Part shown: positions 35,245-44,395 of the stretch, piece by piece | How the letters are laid out: each line of letters starts with the position of its first letter | Position numbering within the stretch: position 1 is the first letter of the stretch | Source of the DNA: Butyricimonas paravirosa | GTDB lineage: Bacteria; Bacteroidota; Bacteroidia; Bacteroidales; Marinifilaceae | DNA: 64,000 nucleotides | NCBI RefSeq assembly: GCF_032878955.1 | Contig: NZ_CP043839.1 | Coordinates: 3,534,001-3,598,000 of the forward strand | Reading direction: 5' to 3' | Made by a program: the position numbers and the translations under genes | Notes under the pieces: model-generated | The model's input: the letters and a program-made list of their open reading frames with translations, nothing else | Databases searched by the model: none | What the model was told of the DNA's origin: nothing

Positions 35245-35423
35245 TGTCAGGCAGGTCTTCTGACTTGTTCCGGAATTCGCGGCCTTCCCTTTTCTTGTTG
35301 AAAAAGTGACCATTAGAATGCGAAAACCTTTTTAAGAACTTACAGCTGAGGGCACAGTCCCGGATTTTCACCGGATTCCCTATTCAATCTTTTCCCTTGC
35401 AGGGGGAAGAGATCACCATGACG
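35245..35423 (-). promoter_or_regulatory. Cobalamin riboswitch 6 (upstream of the 4-hydroxybutyrate/butyrate operon)
   Basis: On the minus strand, GGGAATCCGGTGAAAATCCGGG, the CAGCTGTAAG core, GGGAAGG, and CAAGTCAGAAGACCTGCC occur in the proper order. TGAC/GTCA can close P1. The core reads CCTCAGCTGTAA instead of CCGCTGCTGTAA, a small deviation. The first gene downstream is abfD. Confidence 0.93.
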
Positions 35424-35426
35424 TCA

Positions 35427-35434
35427 CAAAGGTA
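35427..35434 (-). promoter_or_regulatory. -7 promoter box for butyrate operon leader
   Basis: TACCTTTG on the minus strand, a full TANNTTTG match, four bases upstream of riboswitch 6. Confidence 0.65.
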
Positions 35435-35630
35435 TATAAATATAATTGTATTCCTACTTTTTTTCTGTAATTTTTTAATGGATATTGAGAGCTTGTTTAA
35501 ATTTCGCATTGATAAAATAAAAATATTGAGTGTTGGTTGTTCAAGAGACAGGTTATCCAATACAAGATAGTTATCCACCAACAAGTGTTTTACTACTCCC
35601 GTGGTACGTTGTTACACTATTGTTTGGTAT

Positions 35631-35677
35631 AGTTTTCTCCGTGCTTTCTCCGTGCTTTCTCCGTGCTTTCTCCGTGT
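35631..35677. repeat. Tandem 11-bp repeat array
   Basis: Three exact copies of GTGCTTTCTCC (35641-35673) are flanked by partial copies on both sides. The 11-bp period is about one DNA helical turn. It lies about 210 bases upstream of the sigma factor -7 box. A second, shorter 11-bp periodic motif (GGAACACCGAA/GGAACATCGAA) follows at 35743-35764. Nothing in 35435-35886 looks convincingly coding. Confidence 0.85.
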
Positions 35678-35742
35678 CACTTGCGAGTGATCGCCGGAGG
35701 AAATACATTTGAACGTGGCACGAATCGAGCTGGAGGCATATT

Positions 35743-35774
35743 GGAACACCGAAGGAACATCGAAGGAATATTGG
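35743..35774. repeat. Second short 11-bp direct repeat
   Basis: GGAACACCGAA (35743-35753) and GGAACATCGAA (35754-35764) are adjacent near-identical units. A partial third unit, GGAATATTGG, follows at 35765. The period equals that of the array 70 bases upstream although the sequence differs. Confidence 0.65.
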
Positions 35775-35886
35775 TATGACCTAGAGGTAATCAAGCAACA
35801 ACGAGATTTTGTTCAACAAAATTTAAATGGGGTCTAAAACAATCTATTGAAAAAAGGAATAAAAGGAGAGATTTTGAAAAAAGTCG

Positions 35887-35894
35887 TATATTTG
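35887..35894 (+). promoter_or_regulatory. -7 promoter box of the ECF sigma gene
   Basis: TATATTTG matches TANNTTTG. Transcription would begin near 35901, which argues against the in-frame TTG at 35901 and for the ATG at 35928 as the sigma factor start. Confidence 0.6.
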
Positions 35895-35927
35895 TGATGC
35901 TTGGATGCAGAATTTTATTTGGTGTCA

Positions 35928-36485
35928 ATGGATGATTTGAATAGTATATTTATCCGTCAAATAAACGAAAAACAGGAAAAAGCTTTTCATGAGTTGTTTC
36001 TACGTTTTTTTAATTATCTCGTTGTGTATGCCATGAGGCGAGTGCAGCGACGGGATGTGGCGGAGGATATTGTGCAGGAGGTTTTCGTGAATGTGTGGGA
36101 GGGAGATAAGGAGTTTAACTCGTATGTCGGTTTCAGGGCTTTTCTTTATAATGCTGTGGCGAATAGATGCATGGATTATTTAAAACATCAAGTTGTAGAA
36201 GACCGATATGCTGCGGCGGTCATGAAAGAGGAGCATGAATGGGATGAGCTGGATATGGCAGAAGAGGAGATGTACCGGGAGTTGCATCTCGTGGTGCAGG
36301 AATTGCCGGAGCGAAGTCGTGCGGTGTTTGAATTACACTTGGAAGGGAAGAAGAACGAGGAGATCGCTCAATTGCTTGCTTTATCAGTACTTACCGTGAA
36401 ATCCTACAAGAAAAATGCCATGCAATATTTAAGAAAGCGCTTGGGTGATGCACATTTTTTGTTATTAGTCGGTAAATTTTTTTAA
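35928..36485 (+). CDS. FecI-like ECF sigma factor
   Basis: From the ATG at 35928 the protein has 185 residues. Region 2 contains RRVQRRDVAEDIVQEVFVNVWE and region 4 contains LPERSRAVFELHLEGKKNEEIAQLLALSVLTVKSYKKNA with a helix-turn-helix, as in Bacteroidota sigma-70 family extracytoplasmic factors. It would direct transcription of the downstream SusC/SusD locus when released by the anti-sigma protein encoded 46 bases downstream. Confidence 0.93.
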   Translation: MDDLNSIFIRQINEKQEKAFHELFLRFFNYLVVYAMRRVQRRDVAEDIVQEVFVNVWEGDKEFNSYVGFRAFLYNAVANRCMDYLKHQVVEDRYAAAVMKEEHEWDELDMAEEEMYRELHLVVQELPERSRAVFELHLEGKKNEEIAQLLALSVLTVKSYKKNAMQYLRKRLGDAHFLLLVGKFF

Positions 36486-36531
36486 ATCGGATACCCTCTT
36501 TTTGTTTTCGTGGTCGTATTAGGAGTAAAAT

Positions 36532-37704
36532 ATGATCATAGATATGGACTATAAAAATGAAATAGGTCATTTGCTTCAAAAATATTTCTCTGGAACGATC
36601 ATGCCGGACGAACAGCGTTTGTTGGATAGTTGGATGAAGGAGAAGGAAGAGCATAAGCAGTTGTTCGAGAGATTGCGGAAAGATACTCGTTTCGCGGAGG
36701 AATACGGGATATTTCGTGAGGTGGATACGACTCGGGCTTGGGAGACTTTCCGTGTGAAAAACGGGCTTGGGCGACAACGACGGATGACTACATGGATCAA
36801 GTATGTAGCTGTAATTGCATTACCTTTACTTGTTGCTGGGGTATGGCTGTTGTATCCTCGTGGAGGTGAGCAATCAATACCGGTGGCTCAAAATACGAAA
36901 ATCGTGAAACGGGAGGTGAGTCCTGTTTTGGAGGTTGTTGGTGGAGGTAAAGTGATACTGGAGAAGGAAAAGGATAAAATGATAGAGGCGGGTAGGGGCG
37001 TTGACGTTCAACAAAGTTCCGGAATGCTGGTGTATTCGGATTCGGTTGTGTCAGAGTATGTGGATACGAATGTGTTGAGGATTCCCAAGGGTGGTGAGTT
37101 TAAGTTACAATTAGCAGATGGGACACGGGTGTATTTGAATTCAGCGACGGATTTAAGGTATCCGGTGGCTTTTACCGGGCCGGAACGACGGGTGTACTTG
37201 AAAGGAGAGGCTTATTTCGAGGTCGCAAAAGATGTGGAACATCCGTTTATCGTGGTTACGGATGATGTACAAGTACGGGTGTACGGGACTTCGTTCAATG
37301 TGAATACGCTTGGTGCTGATGGGGTTCGTACTGTGCTGGTGGAAGGAAAAGTAGGGATTCGAGGTCAGGATTTGGACCGGGAGTACGTGTTGAAACCGAA
37401 CGAGCTTGCATTTTATGACCGGAATTCCCGTGATATGAAAATTGAAACAGTTGATCCCGATTTATATACTCTTTGGCGAAAAGGAATTTTCGTGTTTGAG
37501 CGGGAAACATTGGAAAATATCATGAATACTCTTTCTTTATGGTATGACATGGAGGTGTTTTTCCAGTCGGAGAGTGCCAAGCAGTTGCATTTTTCGGGAC
37601 ATATGAAACGTTATGAACAGATTGAAGATATTTTGCACGCAATAACGGATGCTACGGGGGTCGTGTTTACGATAAACGATAGAACCGTATGTGTATCAAG
37701 ATAA
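36532..37704 (+). CDS. FecR-type anti-sigma factor
   Basis: The 390-residue protein has a cytoplasmic N-terminal domain (about 1-80), one membrane helix (about 86-106) and a periplasmic FecR domain (about 175-270, LRIPKGGEFKLQLADGTRVYLNSATDLRYP and VYGTSFNVNT). A C-terminal DUF4974-like domain completes it (SLWYDMEVFF). It relays a signal from the STN domain of the SusC-like receptor to the sigma factor. The start could be the ATG at 36544. Hairpins follow the gene before the receptor gene begins. Confidence 0.92.
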   Translation: MIIDMDYKNEIGHLLQKYFSGTIMPDEQRLLDSWMKEKEEHKQLFERLRKDTRFAEEYGIFREVDTTRAWETFRVKNGLGRQRRMTTWIKYVAVIALPLLVAGVWLLYPRGGEQSIPVAQNTKIVKREVSPVLEVVGGGKVILEKEKDKMIEAGRGVDVQQSSGMLVYSDSVVSEYVDTNVLRIPKGGEFKLQLADGTRVYLNSATDLRYPVAFTGPERRVYLKGEAYFEVAKDVEHPFIVVTDDVQVRVYGTSFNVNTLGADGVRTVLVEGKVGIRGQDLDREYVLKPNELAFYDRNSRDMKIETVDPDLYTLWRKGIFVFERETLENIMNTLSLWYDMEVFFQSESAKQLHFSGHMKRYEQIEDILHAITDATGVVFTINDRTVCVSR

Positions 37705-37746
37705 AACGGAAGGTCGGCAAACCCTCCGTCTTTATTTCAAAAAAAC

Positions 37747-37780
37747 AATAAACCTCGCATTGGAACCGAGAGGGTTTATT
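37747..37780 (+). terminator. Hairpin between fecR and susC-like gene
   Basis: AATAAACC at 37747 pairs with GGTTTATT ending at 37780 around a mixed loop. A further imperfect hairpin (ACGGAAGG/CCCTCCGT) lies about 40 bases earlier. They may end or attenuate the fecIR transcript, with the receptor operon using its own signal. Confidence 0.5.
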
Positions 37781-37807
37781 GAATGTTGAATTTATTACCA
37801 CAAATGT

Positions 37808-40800
37808 ATGAAAAAAAAACGATTATGTTTTCGATTGCCACGGGGCATGAGAGAAAAAATTGAAAAAGTGATGAAACTTTTCTGGATTTTAATGTGTTTG
37901 TTCACCTTTTCTGTTTCGGCTAACACGCTTGCCCAGCAGGAAAGAGTCAGTCTGAATCTGAAAGACGTGGCGGTACGGGCTTTGTTTGACGAGATTCAGA
38001 GGCAAACGAATCTGTATTTTGTTTTTAACACGGAGTTGACGGATCGTTTGGGGCAGTTGTCCGTGAACGTGAAGAACGAGACGGTGGAAAACGTGCTGCA
38101 ACAGATTCTGAAAGGAACGGGATTGACGTACAAGTTCCGGGGAGATCTGATCGTGATTCAACAGGAGGATAAGAAAGAGGATGTAAAAAAAGGCAAGAGA
38201 ATAGTCGGAATAGTTATTGATGAGAACTCGGGTGATGTTTTACCGGGTGTAACCGTAAAATTATGTTCGGAATCTTCTGTGGCTTTAGGGACGGCGACGG
38301 ATTATCAGGGGCGTTTTGTATTGACATTGCCCGTGGTCAAGGGTGCATTGGAGTTCTCTTTCGTGGGTTACGAGACTCAGAAAATGAATTTTACGGAGAA
38401 GACGGATAGCTTGAGAGTGGTGTTGAGAGAGAAAATGAACGAGTTGGAGGATGTTGTGGTGACCGGTTATCAGCAAATTGATCGGCGACATTTGACTGCA
38501 GCTGTTACGACTGTTAAAATGAGTGATATTGATGTCCCGGGCGTAAATCGTATCGACCAGATGCTGGAAGGACGTATTCCCGGTATGACTTTTATGCAGA
38601 ATAGCGGTCAGGTGGGAGCTACTCCGAAATTGAGAATACGGGGAACTTCTTCTATTTTGGGTAATCAGGAACCGTTGTGGGTAGTGGATGGAATTATTCA
38701 GCAAGATCCGGTGAATATTGATCCCCAACAGTTGAATGATTTGGATTTCGTGAATTTGTTGGGGAACGCTATTGCCGGGTTGAATCCGGATGACGTGGAG
38801 CAGATTGACGTGTTGAAGGATGCGGCTGCCACAGCATTGTATGGGGTGCGGGCTGCCAATGGAGTTATCGTTATCACCACGAAAAAAGGGAAGGTGGGTC
38901 CCCCGAAATTATCATATTCGTTGACAGGTACGTTTTCTACTCGTCCTCGGTATTCGGATAGAGGGGTGAATTTGATGAATTCCAAGGAAAGAGTAGATGT
39001 TTCCCGGGAATTGATGGAACGAGGAGTTCGTTATACTGGTGTTTACAATAGTTTTACGGATTGGATTGGGTACGAGAAGGCATATCTGGATTATTTTAAA
39101 TATGGTTCTATTAGTTTCAATGATTTTAAAGAGCGTTCCGCTTATTACGAGACGTTGAATACCGACTGGCTTGATCTTTTGTGTCGGGATGTGTTCTCGC
39201 ATAATCACTCATTGAGTATCAGTGGAGGAAATGAGAGCGCTAAATATTATGCTTCTTTTGGATATGCAAATGAAGAGGGGAATATTAAAGGGGAGAAGAA
39301 TGAGCGTTACACGGCAAGTGTACGAGTAACTGTACAACATAAGAGATTGCAAATGCAATTCGGCGTTTCCGGTAATGTTCAGGATAAAACCTATAATCCT
39401 AGTGATTTAGGTATTATGAATTATGCTTATAATATGACCCGGGCGATTCCTCTCTACGGTGAGGACGGGGAGTTGTACACGTATAAAAAGGGGAATTATC
39501 CATTTAATATCATTCGGGAAATGGAGGAGTCTGATTATACAATTAATCAGAGGAATGCGAGTGCGAATGCACAAGTCCAGTATCGTTTTACAGATGCATT
39601 CAAGTTAATAGGTACGGCTTCTTATTCCATGGGAACTTCCGATGATGAAACGTGGTATGGCGAGAACTCGAATTATATCCTTAAATTGAAAGATGCGAAT
39701 TCGTCCATGACTAGGAGTGAATGTCCTTTTGGTGGGGAGTTGAAAACAAATTCAAATCGTAGTAGTTCTTATACATTCCGGGTACAAGCGGATTATAGCA
39801 AGTTTTGGGATAAAAATAAGGACCATTTTACGAATGCTTCTATCGGTTGGGAATTGTCATCTTCTAAATATAATACTACGGCAAACACGGAGCGGGGGTA
39901 TCTGAAAGATCGGGGAATGACTTTCGCCGCGTTAAAAGGGGAGGATTATTCCAAGTATCCGAAATATTTTGATTGGGTGATTCGGAATTATCCGAAATAT
40001 AGTAAATCTTTGACGAATACAACATCGTTTTATCTTACGTTGACGTATAGTTATAAGGATCGGTATATTTTTAACGTGAATTCCCGTGCAGATTGGTCTA
40101 ATGCATTCGGGAGTCGTAGTAACGAAAAACTTTTTCCGGTGTGGTCTTTTTCCGGTCGTTGGAATATGACGAATGATGTCGTGAAGAATGTGAGTTGGAT
40201 TAATAATCTGGCTTTACGCGTGTCTTATGGTATTCAGGGGAATATGCAAAATAATCAACCGACTCAATTAATTATCAATAAAGGCGGGTATGATTCTTCA
40301 AAAGGAGGATATATTTCAACTGTGGAGAAGTTTCCTAATCCTGATTTAAAATGGGAAAAGACGTATTCTTTTAATGCCGGGATAGATTTCAGTTTCCTTA
40401 AAGATAAAATTCAGGGTTCTATTTCCGGTTATTATAAAAAGACCGTGGATGCCTTTTTGTCCAAGACCGTGTGTGACGTGAATGGGGTGACAACTTATGT
40501 CGTGAATTCCGGTAATGTTGAAAACAAAGGTATAGAGTTGTCTTTGAACTTTAATCCGATTAACCGTGCTGTCTCGGCTAATGGGAAAAGAGGTTTTGTC
40601 TGGCGTTTTGATCCACAGATCGGGCAGACATTGAATAAGTTGTTAAACGATCGTATCAAACAGAAAGATAAAACGTTACAAGATGAATTGACTTTGTCGC
40701 AATTTTTGAATGGTTCTGTTCAATTATCCGGAACCCCGCTGAACACTTTCTTTTCATTCAAGTATGCCGGGTTGGATAATCAAGGGAAACCGACATTTAA

Positions 40801-41473
40801 GGATTTGGAGGCAGATCGGGCGGAGGAATTACATGAAAAGTACAAGAATTTATCTAAGAAGGATGTGTGGTTGGCCGTGCTAGATGAGTCCGGAACTCGG
40901 GTTCCTGTTCTTCAGGGTGGTTTTAATAATTATTTTGGTTACCGAAGTTTTAGTTTAACGGTTAATTTTTCTTATAGCATCGGTAATAAAATTAGATTGT
41001 TACGAATTGCTTCCGGAGAATATAGTGCGGTGTCTCCCAAACCGATGCAAAATTTGCGCCGGGAGTTTATGAATCGTTGGAGAAATCCGGGAGATGAAAA
41101 AATAACCGATATTCCGGCTCTGGATATAGAAGGTGGTCAGGATAAAGGATGGTGGAATGCTAATAAATATAAAGTTGAATGGGAGCCAAGTGGCAGTGCC
41201 ACGATATATTCCATGTATGATGATTCAGACTTGAGGGTCGCGAGCGGGAATTATTTGCGTTTGCAATCTTTGTCCTTACGTTATTTGTTCCCAAGGGCGT
41301 TGGCTAAGAAGTTAGGTTTTTCTTCCGGTTATTTATCCTTGTCCGGTTCGAATTTGTTTACTTGGTGCAGTAAGGACCTGAAGGGACAATCACCGGAACA
41401 ATCTGGAACTTCCAGCGTGGTCAATATATCTGTCCGTCCGAAGTATTCGCTTAATTTGAATGTTGTTTTTTAA
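37808..41473 (+). CDS. SusC/RagA-family TonB-linked receptor with STN signalling domain
   Basis: The 1221-residue protein starts with a signal peptide (TLAQQ near residue 41). An STN domain follows (about 50-118, LKDVAVRALFDEIQRQTNLYFVF), then a carboxypeptidase-regulatory-like beta domain (about 131-215). A plug comes next (from about 220, ELEDVVVTGYQQ, LRIRGTSSI, LYGVRAANGVIVITTKKG) and then a large barrel. STN domains contact FecR-type anti-sigma factors, which fits the sigma/anti-sigma pair upstream. It pairs with the SusD-like gene 11 bases downstream to import an oligomeric substrate. Substrate is unknown; no glycosidase lies nearby. Confidence 0.94.
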   Translation: MKKKRLCFRLPRGMREKIEKVMKLFWILMCLFTFSVSANTLAQQERVSLNLKDVAVRALFDEIQRQTNLYFVFNTELTDRLGQLSVNVKNETVENVLQQILKGTGLTYKFRGDLIVIQQEDKKEDVKKGKRIVGIVIDENSGDVLPGVTVKLCSESSVALGTATDYQGRFVLTLPVVKGALEFSFVGYETQKMNFTEKTDSLRVVLREKMNELEDVVVTGYQQIDRRHLTAAVTTVKMSDIDVPGVNRIDQMLEGRIPGMTFMQNSGQVGATPKLRIRGTSSILGNQEPLWVVDGIIQQDPVNIDPQQLNDLDFVNLLGNAIAGLNPDDVEQIDVLKDAAATALYGVRAANGVIVITTKKGKVGPPKLSYSLTGTFSTRPRYSDRGVNLMNSKERVDVSRELMERGVRYTGVYNSFTDWIGYEKAYLDYFKYGSISFNDFKERSAYYETLNTDWLDLLCRDVFSHNHSLSISGGNESAKYYASFGYANEEGNIKGEKNERYTASVRVTVQHKRLQMQFGVSGNVQDKTYNPSDLGIMNYAYNMTRAIPLYGEDGELYTYKKGNYPFNIIREMEESDYTINQRNASANAQVQYRFTDAFKLIGTASYSMGTSDDETWYGENSNYILKLKDANSSMTRSECPFGGELKTNSNRSSSYTFRVQADYSKFWDKNKDHFTNASIGWELSSSKYNTTANTERGYLKDRGMTFAALKGEDYSKYPKYFDWVIRNYPKYSKSLTNTTSFYLTLTYSYKDRYIFNVNSRADWSNAFGSRSNEKLFPVWSFSGRWNMTNDVVKNVSWINNLALRVSYGIQGNMQNNQPTQLIINKGGYDSSKGGYISTVEKFPNPDLKWEKTYSFNAGIDFSFLKDKIQGSISGYYKKTVDAFLSKTVCDVNGVTTYVVNSGNVENKGIELSLNFNPINRAVSANGKRGFVWRFDPQIGQTLNKLLNDRIKQKDKTLQDELTLSQFLNGSVQLSGTPLNTFFSFKYAGLDNQGKPTFKDLEADRAEELHEKYKNLSKKDVWLAVLDESGTRVPVLQGGFNNYFGYRSFSLTVNFSYSIGNKIRLLRIASGEYSAVSPKPMQNLRREFMNRWRNPGDEKITDIPALDIEGGQDKGWWNANKYKVEWEPSGSATIYSMYDDSDLRVASGNYLRLQSLSLRYLFPRALAKKLGFSSGYLSLSGSNLFTWCSKDLKGQSPEQSGTSSVVNISVRPKYSLNLNVVF

Positions 41474-41484
41474 AACGGTATACG

Positions 41485-43212
41485 ATGAAAAAATATAGTA
41501 TATTATGGTTTGTAGTTTTATTTTGTGGATTATCTACCTCATGTAAAGATTTTTTGAACGAGTATTCACAAAACTTGGCTTATATTGAAACCGCTTCGGA
41601 TTTGGAGGAGTTGTTGTTGGGAAGTGGTTACCAAGATCCTGCCATGACGATTTGTCCGGGAGCGGTACTGGCTACATTTGGAAATAAGACACAGAATAAA
41701 GATTTTATGACGTGTATCCATTTGATGGATGATGATATAAAAGAAGCACCAGCTCCGATTGCAAAGGAATATAAAACAAGATCGTGGCAAATGGTGGCAG
41801 GATATTACCGGTGGGCGGATGATCCCGCTATCGGTTTGACGGGGATAGCTGTACAAGATTATATATGGGCGGATTTTTATAAACGCATCGCTGTTTTGAA
41901 CTCGATCATTTCAGCCATACCGGAACAACGGGCAAAGCATAAGTCCGGCGAGGAGGAGACGTTGAATCAAGTGGGGGGAGAGACTTATTTTTTGAGAGCT
42001 TGGTATTATTTTATGTTGACAAATATATACGGGGCTCCATACGATAAGAGTAATCCGAATGCTACTTGGGGTGTTCCTTTAAAATTGTCGGAAGAAGTGA
42101 TCGATATTTATTATTCACGAAATACGGTAGGTGAGGTTTACGCGTCTATCGAGTCAGATTTGAAAAAAGCAATCGAGTTTTTTAAGTTGTTGTCTTCACC
42201 TAGGAAAAATGCCCAGCATGGAAGTATTGATGCTTGTTACGCTTTGTTGAGTCGGGTTTATCTTTACATGGAAAGATATGAAGATTGTATCGAGGTTGCG
42301 AATAAGATAGAGGGATACGGGGTGAAGAGTTTGAGTTCTTTGCCTGTCACCGAATCTTTTGCAACTTTGGAATCCGTGGAAACGATATTTTCCCATGGGC
42401 CACACGAGGCGTATTGGATTTTTGGGGACGATGCAGAGTTAGAGGTATCTAGTCGAATAGATATAGATCATTTATTAGCCACTGGTGAAATCATTATGAT
42501 AACGACTCGTACGGTGAAACAGAACGGCTGGTCGTATGCTTGTTCACCCGAATTCGAGGGATTGTTTGATGAGAATGACTATCGTTTAAACCGTTTCTTC
42601 AGTCGGACGCGTTATGCGAAGAATTTGGTTCCCCGAAAGTATAAGTCAGAAATATCTATTTCCGAGTATGATCCGGTAAGTATGGATACGGTTGTTTATG
42701 CAAATACCGGAACCCCCGCATCAACTGGAGGGTGGTTACGATATCCCGAGATCCTTTTGAATAAGGCCGAGGCACAGGCTTGTTTGGGACAATCGGAAGC
42801 TGTAAATACGTTAAGGAGTTTGATGCAATATCGTTATAAAAAGATGCCAACGATTCCTTCTGGAGGAAAGGAACTTGTTGATTTTGTACGATTAGAACGG
42901 CGGAAAGAGTTATGTTATGAGGGACATCGCTGGTTTGATCTTCGTCGTTATGCTGTGAATAATACTTATCCATGTAAACGAGCCATAGAACATGTATGTT
43001 ATCAAATTGCAACGGATGCGGGTGGGAGCGTAATAGCCGAGAAGGTGGGAGAGACAACGTTGGAAGAATATAATGATAATAGTTTTGGTTCATGGATGAT
43101 CCCTATCCCGCAAAGTGTCATCGAATTTTGCGATGGTAATATGAAAAACCCTGTGAGAGGCGGAGTTACGGCAAATTTTGTAATTGAAAAAGAAGAGGAG
43201 GAAACGCTATGA
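41485..43212 (+). CDS. SusD/RagB-family substrate-binding lipoprotein
   Basis: The 575-residue lipoprotein has lipobox STSC (Cys20) followed by KDFLNEYSQ, typical of SusD proteins. It contains the TPR-rich SusD fold, with GETYFLRAWYYFMLTNIYGAPYDK, YALLSRVYLYMERYEDCIEVANKI and RRKELCYEGHRWFDLRRYAVN near the C-terminus. It forms the lid over the SusC-like barrel and binds the substrate at the surface. Its end overlaps the next ATG by 4 bases, so the metallohydrolase-like gene is part of the same unit. Confidence 0.94.
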   Translation: MKKYSILWFVVLFCGLSTSCKDFLNEYSQNLAYIETASDLEELLLGSGYQDPAMTICPGAVLATFGNKTQNKDFMTCIHLMDDDIKEAPAPIAKEYKTRSWQMVAGYYRWADDPAIGLTGIAVQDYIWADFYKRIAVLNSIISAIPEQRAKHKSGEEETLNQVGGETYFLRAWYYFMLTNIYGAPYDKSNPNATWGVPLKLSEEVIDIYYSRNTVGEVYASIESDLKKAIEFFKLLSSPRKNAQHGSIDACYALLSRVYLYMERYEDCIEVANKIEGYGVKSLSSLPVTESFATLESVETIFSHGPHEAYWIFGDDAELEVSSRIDIDHLLATGEIIMITTRTVKQNGWSYACSPEFEGLFDENDYRLNRFFSRTRYAKNLVPRKYKSEISISEYDPVSMDTVVYANTGTPASTGGWLRYPEILLNKAEAQACLGQSEAVNTLRSLMQYRYKKMPTIPSGGKELVDFVRLERRKELCYEGHRWFDLRRYAVNNTYPCKRAIEHVCYQIATDAGGSVIAEKVGETTLEEYNDNSFGSWMIPIPQSVIEFCDGNMKNPVRGGVTANFVIEKEEEETL

Positions 43213-44375
43213 GAAAATTAATTTATATTTTGTTAATAGGAGTATTTATAGCATGTTCCGAGGAGGAAACGTTGACTCCGATGGAAGTGAAAAACTGGTA
43301 TGTTATTACTCCTACGGAAAATATGGACGAAGTGGATGATATGATTTATCGCCTATATGAGAAATATGATCTTGCAGTTTTTTACAAGGATACGATCGGG
43401 ATGGAGGATCGGGGATGGAAAGATGAAAACGGAGATCCGAAGTTTTATTATGAAGTGCTTCGTTTGGATTACGATATGACAGAAATTGCCAATATCCAGA
43501 CTAAGATCACGTTTAATAAGGTTGATGTTACTAACCCGGAAAGTAAGGCTGCAATGATGCCGCTATTGAAGTTGCTGAACGAGAAGTTACTGGCTTGGAT
43601 TGATGGGGTTGACGTATTTATCCCGGCAATCTTGATCGTGCAGGATATGGAAAAGGGAACGAAGCCCATGTATGTTTATCGCGGGTTTGGGGTTTTAGGT
43701 TTCGCTTTGAATGGATACGAGCAATCAAATCCGGATTCTCTCTTCCAACGGGCATTTTTACATGAAATTTGTTATGGTGCTTTGCAAGATTCTTTGTCCA
43801 GTTTTCAATCTGTTGTAACTAAGGCATTCGAAAATACATCGGCTTCACCGGCTATAATAAAAGAATGTTGGGGGGTAAATTATGAAACGTTCGTGCCTTC
43901 TTATGCGGATCGGTTGTTGAAAGTAAATAATATGCAATCCTATTATGATATGAAAGTTCTTTACATGGGAAAAAAGGAAGAGGCCTTAGCTCAACTGGAA
44001 AGAGATGATTTAACGGAAACAGAACGAAAAAAATGGGAGAGCGAGGTAAACCTTGCTAATAATGTGATTGCGGCTATGGATAAACAGTTGGACAGTTATG
44101 ACGAGTATAAAGCTTACGTGGAGCAAAATTGTCCGGAGAATTTTGGATTATTGGCATTGGCTACATATAAATCCGATGGAAAAACTTATTATAATGTCCC
44201 GACAGCAGAAAATGATTTTGCTGCTTATCTGGATGCCGTTCTGGATTACGATAAGGAGGAGTTTATGAAGAAATATGAAGCTTATCCTTACGTGCAAGCG
44301 CGTTATACATTGATGGAGTATGTGCTTAAAGGGGCAGGTTTTGATTTGGAACGAATTAGAGCGGATATAAAATAA
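43209..44375 (+). CDS. Import-associated zinc metallohydrolase-like lipoprotein with broken HExxH
   Basis: The 388-residue lipoprotein (FIAC, Cys16, then SEEE) has the overall layout of the putative zinc metallopeptidase lipoproteins that accompany SusC/SusD pairs. The expected HExxH zinc motif reads HEICY (residues 185-189), so the second His is replaced by Tyr. This suggests loss of peptidase activity, perhaps leaving a binding role. The match to the family is from architecture, position and the remnant motif, so the assignment is moderate. It overlaps the SusD-like gene by 4 bases and is followed by four thioredoxin-fold genes. Confidence 0.68.
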   Translation: MRKLIYILLIGVFIACSEEETLTPMEVKNWYVITPTENMDEVDDMIYRLYEKYDLAVFYKDTIGMEDRGWKDENGDPKFYYEVLRLDYDMTEIANIQTKITFNKVDVTNPESKAAMMPLLKLLNEKLLAWIDGVDVFIPAILIVQDMEKGTKPMYVYRGFGVLGFALNGYEQSNPDSLFQRAFLHEICYGALQDSLSSFQSVVTKAFENTSASPAIIKECWGVNYETFVPSYADRLLKVNNMQSYYDMKVLYMGKKEEALAQLERDDLTETERKKWESEVNLANNVIAAMDKQLDSYDEYKAYVEQNCPENFGLLALATYKSDGKTYYNVPTAENDFAAYLDAVLDYDKEEFMKKYEAYPYVQARYTLMEYVLKGAGFDLERIRADIK

Positions 44376-44395
44376 AAAGATAAATCATTTATTGT

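Noticed and set aside
35631..35677. CRISPR-like repeat array
   Set aside because: Units are 11 bp, directly adjacent with no spacers and no cas genes nearby.
35530..35712. 60-codon plus-strand frame with a hydrophobic stretch
   Set aside because: Much of it is made by the 11-bp tandem repeat; no start signal or family match.
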